Part shown: in pieces, positions 7,013 through 10,642 of the stretch
How positions within the stretch are numbered: position 1 is the stretch's first letter
Layout: every line of letters starts with the position of its first letter
Origin: CAZHUM01 sp046484045
GTDB lineage: Archaea; Thermoplasmatota; Thermoplasmata; Halarchaeoplasmatales; Halarchaeoplasmataceae
DNA: 10,642 nucleotides
Direction of reading: 5' to 3'
Assembly: GCA_046484045.1 (NCBI GenBank)
Contig: JAWOBZ010000084.1
Location: 1 to 10,642, forward strand
Notes under the pieces: generated by a model
What the model was told of the DNA's origin: nothing
The model's database searches: none
What the model saw: only the letters and a program-made list of their open reading frames with translations
Translations under genes and position numbers: made by a program

Positions 7013-8017
7013 ATGCCCGAAAGTAGAAAAGTGCAGATAACCGGTGGTTCGACATACATAGTTTCACTGCCCAAATCCTGGGTACTGGAAAAGGAGATCA
7101 ATGCCGGCGATTCATTGATATTAGCACCCCAAAAAGACGGGTCGATCGTCGTCAGTCCGGAGAGAGAGTATGAAAAGAAAGCGAATGTCAAGGAGTTAAA
7201 CCTGAAGAACTACGAACCGAATTCGTTGATCCGTTCTTTAATCGGTGCGTACATGGCCGGTTTTTCTAAGATAGATATTAAAGACAAGTCAGGTATAAAA
7301 CCCGAACTACGCAGTGCGATCATGAGATTCACAAGGATGGTGATCGGTCCGGAGATAATCGAGGAATCAGAGAATAGGGTCATATTGAAGGACCTGATCA
7401 ACCCCAGCGAATTCTCTCAAAGGAAGGGGTTGAGGAGGATGTACCTATTGGTCAAGAAAATGCACGAGGATGCTATCACTGCCTTCTCCGAAGACGACCA
7501 AAACCTGGCAAAAGACGTTATAGAGAGAGACACGGATGTCGATAGGCTTTTCTGGATGATAACCAAGCATTACAACATGTTGTTGGCGAACCCGAGGTTG
7601 ATAGAATCCTTGGGAACGTCGAGGGAGAGAAGTATGAGTTACATGTTGGTTTCCCGGGCACTGGAAAGGATCGGAGATCACGCTGTTAGGATAGCGGAAA
7701 ACACGTTGAGTCTACAAGGGGAAGTTCACGAAGAGACGAAAAAGGACATAATCAAAGAAAGCGATATATCGATAGAGATCCTGGAAAAATCCATAGATGC
7801 CTTCTTCACCGAAAAACTCGACGAAGCCAACGATTCAATTGATATGAGGGGAAAATTGGAGAGGCTGCATGACAGGTTGATGAAAGAAGTCAAAGAGGAG
7901 AAAAAGGGTAAGGTTACGTCTCTATCCTATATACTGGAGAGTATATCTAGAACCGGTATGTACGCCACCGATATCTCTGAGATAAGTATCAACTACATAA
8001 TGTCCTCTGATCGGTGA
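7013..8017 (+). CDS. phoU: PhoU-family phosphate regulator with N-terminal AbrB domain
   Basis: Cytosolic protein of 334 residues, the usual size of archaeal AbrB-PhoU fusions. Residues about 4-50 (SRKVQITGGSTYIVSLPKSW, GDSLILAPQKDGSIVVSPE) match the SpoVT-AbrB swapped-hairpin fold, which binds DNA. The helical remainder is PhoU-like: the metal-site pattern ExxxD is seen at E171-D175 (IERDTDVDRL) and E218-D222 followed by H223 (ALERIGDHAVRIAEN). A third related segment, ISRTGMYATDISEI (311-324), has lost the acidic pair. PhoU proteins restrain phosphate uptake and signalling when phosphate is plentiful; the AbrB part suggests this form acts directly at promoters (inference). It converges on the pit-DUF47 pair, the most likely target together with its own promoter, which carries tandem repeats. 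Confidence 0.9.
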   Translation: MPESRKVQITGGSTYIVSLPKSWVLEKEINAGDSLILAPQKDGSIVVSPEREYEKKANVKELNLKNYEPNSLIRSLIGAYMAGFSKIDIKDKSGIKPELRSAIMRFTRMVIGPEIIEESENRVILKDLINPSEFSQRKGLRRMYLLVKKMHEDAITAFSEDDQNLAKDVIERDTDVDRLFWMITKHYNMLLANPRLIESLGTSRERSMSYMLVSRALERIGDHAVRIAENTLSLQGEVHEETKKDIIKESDISIEILEKSIDAFFTEKLDEANDSIDMRGKLERLHDRLMKEVKEEKKGKVTSLSYILESISRTGMYATDISEISINYIMSSDR

Positions 8018-8027
8018 CCGTTAGGAG

Positions 8028-8046
8028 ATGAAATACTTTATTTCAT
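8028..8046. terminator. Hairpin between convergent phoU and DUF47 genes
   Basis: ATGAAATA, loop CTT, TATTTCAT: a perfect inverted repeat with 8-bp arms, located 10 bases after the phoU stop and 13 bases before the DUF47 stop. Being symmetric, it could serve both transcripts as a bidirectional terminator or 3'-end stabiliser. The stem is AT-rich and no clear run of T follows on either strand, so a classical terminator is uncertain. Confidence 0.4.
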
Positions 8047-8059
8047 TCCCCGCTCAACT

Positions 8060-8746
8060 CTATCTCGATTCCAGTATGGTGTCTATCATATCGGCTACGT
8101 TCTCCGCATGATCTGCGATAGAATCCATCCTGTCCAAGACCTTGAGGAGATGGATGGCCGTCAACGGTTTTTCATCGTAGTTAAACAGCTGTTTTGCGAT
8201 CTCTTTTTCGATCTTATCGGCTTCGTACTCTGTATGGCTTATCTCTCTCTGGAGTGCTCTAGCCTCATCCGTTGATTTTTTCCCGAAGGAAGATTCTAAC
8301 AGGTTGGAGAACGTATCCATAAGTTCTTCGAATCTTTCTACTGATTGAAATATCTTTTTTGAAAATCGTATGAAATCTTCCCGTATAAATTCGGGTATCT
8401 TTTCCTCTCTCATCGGTAGAAGTACGCCTACGTCCTCGGCATGATCCAAGATAGAATCGGCTTCCCTGAGTAAAGTCAAGAAATCGTCCCTGGTTATGGG
8501 CATGAAGATGAATGTGGGCAGGTGCTCTCGTATATTCAACTTGATCTTATCGGCTTCGTGTTCGAGTTTAGACACCTTTTCGAAAGATTCCTCGGCTTCC
8601 TCGAATTTACCCTCCGTGTATAGTTTTACACCCTTCTTCAATTCAGCTATCGCCTTCTTGATTATCCTCGAATGTTGACACAATCCATCGAAGGGCGATT
8701 TAAAGAATGCCTCTTCCACGCTTGACCTTTTGTATCCTGCACTCAT
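8060..8746 (-). CDS. DUF47 / PhoU-like partner of the Pit transporter
   Basis: All-helical cytosolic protein of 228 residues, typical of the DUF47 family (PhoU_div, TIGR00153 type). It shows an internal duplication. The first half has LEHEADKIKLNIREHL (61-76) and READSILDHAEDV (94-106); the second has HTEYEADKIEKEIAKQL (171-187) and DRMDSIADHAENVADMI (205-221). The acidic/His residues E62, E64, D66, D101, H102 and their counterparts E173, E175, D177, D212, H213 resemble the PhoU metal-cluster motif. Family members are encoded next to pit genes and are thought to regulate the transporter. Here the gene lies 33 bases downstream of pit on the same strand. Start: a GTG at 8755 is in frame, but it lies within the AGGTGA ribosome binding site of the ATG at 8746, which is therefore preferred. 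Confidence 0.9.
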   Translation of the reverse strand: MSAGYKRSSVEEAFFKSPFDGLCQHSRIIKKAIAELKKGVKLYTEGKFEEAEESFEKVSKLEHEADKIKLNIREHLPTFIFMPITRDDFLTLLREADSILDHAEDVGVLLPMREEKIPEFIREDFIRFSKKIFQSVERFEELMDTFSNLLESSFGKKSTDEARALQREISHTEYEADKIEKEIAKQLFNYDEKPLTAIHLLKVLDRMDSIADHAENVADMIDTILESR

Positions 8747-8751
8747 ATTAT

Positions 8752-8757
8752 TCACCT
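8752..8757 (-). promoter_or_regulatory. Ribosome binding site deciding the DUF47 start
   Basis: AGGTGA on the minus strand, five bases before the ATG at 8746. It contains the in-frame GTG at 8755, which argues against that GTG being the start. A TATA-like TTAAATAA at 8770-8777 lies 27 bases upstream of the ATG in the 33-base pit-DUF47 gap, so an internal promoter besides read-through from pit is possible. Confidence 0.6.
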
Positions 8758-8779
8758 ATATGTTTTTAATTATTTAAGT

Positions 8780-10027
8780 TTACGTTATCTGTAGGAATCC
8801 TAGGTATAGGAATACACAGCTGGCCGCCGCTATCGGCACGGTGATTATCCATGATATGATTATCCTTTTGATAACGGAAAGATCTATGGCTTCGAGTCCC
8901 CTGGCAAGCCCTACCCCGAACACCGCTCCTACTACGGTGTGGCTCGTCGATATCGGCATGCCCAATTTACTAGCGGCCAGTATGGTAGTAGCTGCCCCGA
9001 AGTCCACAGAGAAGCCCCTGGTATTCGTCAATTTGGTCACCTTGAAACCCACGGTTTTGATCACCTTATAGCCCCATGTTGATATTCCCACGGCTATCCC
9101 TATACCACCCATGAGAAGGAGATAATTTCCGCCCAGGAACCAAGGGAAAGATTCCTTCGGGATGGTGTTTTCCACTATCAATAGAAGGGGTCCTATCGCG
9201 TTCGCTACATCGTTAGCTCCGTGCGAAAATGCGACGAAGCAAGAAGTGATAATCTGGAGATTCCTAAAGATGTTTTCAACACCCTCGTAATCTTCACCCT
9301 TTTCTATACCCCTTAATATCCAATGCTTACCTAACAGACCTATAGACCCCCCTACTGCCGCTGAGATTATCAAAGCTTCGTAGATGGCCAGATGTCTTCC
9401 GAATATTTTTACCGCTAAAGCGGTATCAAGGAATAGAGAGAGTGTGATGATAAAGAAAGTAGCGCCAAGGAAATAGGGTGTGTACTTCCTGGCAGATTCG
9501 TACGAGTCATCCGAATCGAAGATCAATTTGACGATGATTTTGAAAATTATAAATGCTAGAATAGCTCCGAATATAGGAGAGGTGACCCAGCTCAGGACCA
9601 CTTTTCCCAGGGTGAACCATGATATGATCGACGGCCCTCCGGCGACCAGCCCGAACCCCATCATCCCTCCTATTATAGAATGTGATGTAGATATCGGCAG
9701 TGATTTCCATGTTGCTATCGTTACCCATATCCCGGCTGCGGTGACCGCCGCTAAACCCCCAAGAGCTAGATGTTTGGAATCTATGGTGGATGAATCGAAT
9801 ATGTCGCCCTTCACGGTACCCGTTACGTGCTCCCCTACTAGAACGGCCCCTGCCACGGTGAGTATAGAAGCGATGATGATGGCCTGCTTGTATGTGATCG
9901 CCCCTGCACCCACGGCGGTTGACATGGAATTGGCGACATCGTTGGCACCTATATTCCACGCCATATATATGCCGGCGGACAGACCCGCTACGAGTATTAC
10001 AGATTGATATGGATTCAAGCCGAACAT
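8780..10027 (-). CDS. pit: Low-affinity inorganic phosphate transporter, PiT family
   Basis: Integral membrane phosphate symporter of 415 residues with about 10-12 hydrophobic segments. Both halves of the family's inverted duplication are complete. The first has NIGANDVANSMSTAVGAGA (25-43) and PISTSHSIIGG (111-121); the second has FSHGANDVANAIGPLLL (267-283) and PISTSHTVVGAVFGVGLARG (358-377). The two GANDVAN motifs and the ISTSH loops contribute the phosphate and cation site in PiT proteins. The hydrophilic stretch at about 170-182 and a longer loop at 234-256 separate the halves. The coupling ion (H+ or Na+) cannot be read from the sequence, and sulfate or arsenate as additional substrate is possible. 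It is first gene of a minus-strand pair with DUF47. The ATG at 10027 starts directly before the first membrane helix and has no ribosome binding site, consistent with a short-leader or leaderless mRNA. Confidence 0.93.
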   Translation of the reverse strand: MFGLNPYQSVILVAGLSAGIYMAWNIGANDVANSMSTAVGAGAITYKQAIIIASILTVAGAVLVGEHVTGTVKGDIFDSSTIDSKHLALGGLAAVTAAGIWVTIATWKSLPISTSHSIIGGMMGFGLVAGGPSIISWFTLGKVVLSWVTSPIFGAILAFIIFKIIVKLIFDSDDSYESARKYTPYFLGATFFIITLSLFLDTALAVKIFGRHLAIYEALIISAAVGGSIGLLGKHWILRGIEKGEDYEGVENIFRNLQIITSCFVAFSHGANDVANAIGPLLLIVENTIPKESFPWFLGGNYLLLMGGIGIAVGISTWGYKVIKTVGFKVTKLTNTRGFSVDFGAATTILAASKLGMPISTSHTVVGAVFGVGLARGLEAIDLSVIKRIIISWIITVPIAAASCVFLYLGFLQIT

Positions 10028-10051
10028 GCTGTTTTCGTGTATATATGGAAC

Positions 10052-10060
10052 CTATTTGAA
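10052..10060 (-). promoter_or_regulatory. Likely TATA box of pit
   Basis: TTCAAATAG on the minus strand, centred about 29 bases before the pit ATG, resembles TCTAAATAG at nearly the same place before phoU. A transcription start within a few bases of the ATG would follow, which fits the lack of a ribosome binding site. The region holds other TATA-like words (CTATATAAGG at about 10065-10074; CATATATACA at 10038-10047), so the choice is tentative. Confidence 0.4.
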
Positions 10061-10066
10061 TATACC

Positions 10067-10092
10067 TTATATAGATTATATACTGTTATATA
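10067..10092. repeat. Three TTATATA repeats at about helical-turn spacing upstream of pit
   Basis: TTATATA occurs at 10067-10073, 10076-10082 and 10086-10092, that is with steps of 9 and 10 bases; the outer two extend to TTATATAGA. They lie 40-65 bases upstream of the pit ATG, just upstream of the presumed TATA box. Same-face spacing is what a cooperatively binding regulator would use, but simple AT-richness of an archaeal promoter can also explain it. Confidence 0.5.
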
Positions 10093-10113
10093 GAATATAG
10101 AAAATTCCCCCGT

Positions 10114-10132
10114 GCCCATAAAAGTCCAGGGC
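10114..10132 (-). terminator. Weak stem-loop after pyrH
   Basis: GCCC at 10114-10117 pairs with GGGC at 10129-10132 across an 11-base loop, three bases after the pyrH stop. On the minus strand a short T run (ATTTTCT) follows about 10 bases further. It may help end the pyrH transcript before the pit promoter, but the stem is only four base pairs. Confidence 0.2.
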
Positions 10133-10134
10133 TC

Positions 10135-10642
10135 TTAAATCTTCTTTATTTGGGTCCCGTGGAACCCCTCGTCATTTACGGCTTTCTCCATATTGACAAG
10201 GTCATCGCCGGAGACGATATAGGTCTCTATATCGGCTCTTTTGATTATCTTAGCTGCAAGCACATCGAACACTACGTTGGGCCCGGCTCCTCCCTTTACT
10301 TTTGAAACTATCTCCAGTAGTTTATCGTAGTCAATCATCTCCAATCTTTCAGCATCGGGATCTTTTTTCGGGTCCGCGGTGTAAACTCCGTCGACCGAAG
10401 TTACGTTGATCATCCTTTTCGTCCTTAATCTCTCCGCCAGCATGGCAGCGACTGCGTCCGTGGTATGCCCCGGGTGTGTACCGCCCATGGTGACTATCGG
10501 ATAGTGATTTCCCGCCGACATGGCTTCGTCGAAATTGAGAGCTGGGACGGGATAAACTCTTTCTCCAAGGGCAACTATCAAAAGCCTAGCGTTGAGTCTG
10601 CTCGTGGCGATACCTATCTCGTCCAACGTAGCTTCATCCGCA
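10135..10642 (-). CDS. pyrH: UMP kinase, archaeal type, N-terminus cut by window end
   Basis: The frame is open to the right edge, so the visible 168 codons lack roughly the first quarter of the protein; the in-frame TTG at 10626 lies inside the conserved LDEIGIATSRLNARLLI segment and is not a real start. UMP kinase phosphorylates UMP to UDP with ATP in pyrimidine nucleotide synthesis. Seen: the amino-acid-kinase fold motifs GGTHPGHTTDAVAAMLAERL (quoted by its 20 residues, UMP/ATP site), VTSVDGVYTADPKKDPDAERL and the C-terminal DVLAAKIIKRADIETYIVSG, ending GFHGTQIKKI. The DGVYTADPKKDPDA string is characteristic of archaeal PyrH. It ends 107 bases upstream of pit on the same strand; the repeats and TATA boxes in the gap suggest separate transcription. 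Confidence 0.93.
   Translation of the reverse strand, partial: ADEATLDEIGIATSRLNARLLIVALGERVYPVPALNFDEAMSAGNHYPIVTMGGTHPGHTTDAVAAMLAERLRTKRMINVTSVDGVYTADPKKDPDAERLEMIDYDKLLEIVSKVKGGAGPNVVFDVLAAKIIKRADIETYIVSGDDLVNMEKAVNDEGFHGTQIKKI

Noticed and set aside
9480..10007. Open frame of 175 codons on the plus strand, and one of 150 codons on the minus strand, within the pit gene
   Set aside because: Both overlap pit entirely. The translations are rich in Pro, Ile, His and Arg without any recognisable domain, whereas pit carries all family motifs.
1..10642. A previously undescribed defence or mobile system
   Set aside because: No transposase, integrase, nuclease, toxin or terminal repeat was recognised; every gene fits a known metabolic, transport or glycan family.

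Overview
The window looks like a chromosomal segment of an archaeon, probably euryarchaeal. The evidence is a hexameric-type archaeal UMP kinase, a phosphate regulator fusing an AbrB-like DNA-binding domain to PhoU, a Pit transporter paired with a DUF47 protein, TATA/BRE-like promoters placed for very short or absent leaders, and heavy use of ATA, AGA and AGG codons. A Thermoplasmatota-like lineage is possible, but the sequence alone does not settle the phylum.

Left part (1-6800): the window opens inside the last third of a class I/II PLP-dependent aminotransferase. A same-strand run of surface-glycan genes follows: two GT-B fold family 4 glycosyltransferases (351-1622 and 1661-2788), a GT-A fold family 2 glycosyltransferase with a C-terminal TPR-like helix pair (2785-3654), and a polytopic flippase of the polysaccharide/MATE superfamily (3697-5148). 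The genes overlap or lie close together and probably form one transcript. A convergent gene (5205-6800, minus) encodes a GT-C fold membrane glycosyltransferase of the PMT/ArnT type. A reasonable reading is that the soluble GTs build a lipid-linked sugar chain on the cytoplasmic face, the flippase moves it across the membrane, and the GT-C enzyme uses a polyprenyl-phosphate sugar on the outer face. The acceptor (protein N-glycan, glycolipid or polysaccharide) cannot be deduced. No oligosaccharyltransferase or nucleotide-sugar synthesis gene lies in the window.

Middle and right part (6801-10027): a phosphate module. An AbrB-PhoU regulator (7013-8017, plus) converges on a two-gene minus-strand unit, pit (8780-10027) followed by a DUF47 PhoU-like gene (8060-8746). 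A short perfect hairpin lies between the convergent ends. The upstream regions of both phoU and pit carry tandem AT-rich repeats and a similar TATA element about 25-30 bases before the ATG, so a shared phosphate-responsive control is possible.

Right edge (10135-10642): the C-terminal part of UMP kinase (pyrH) on the minus strand, cut by the window end. No tRNA, rRNA, CRISPR array, insertion sequence or obvious pseudogene was seen, and no gene-free stretch exceeds 300 bases. All genes fall in known families. The least explained signals are the promoter repeats of the phosphate module and the exact job of the glycan cluster.
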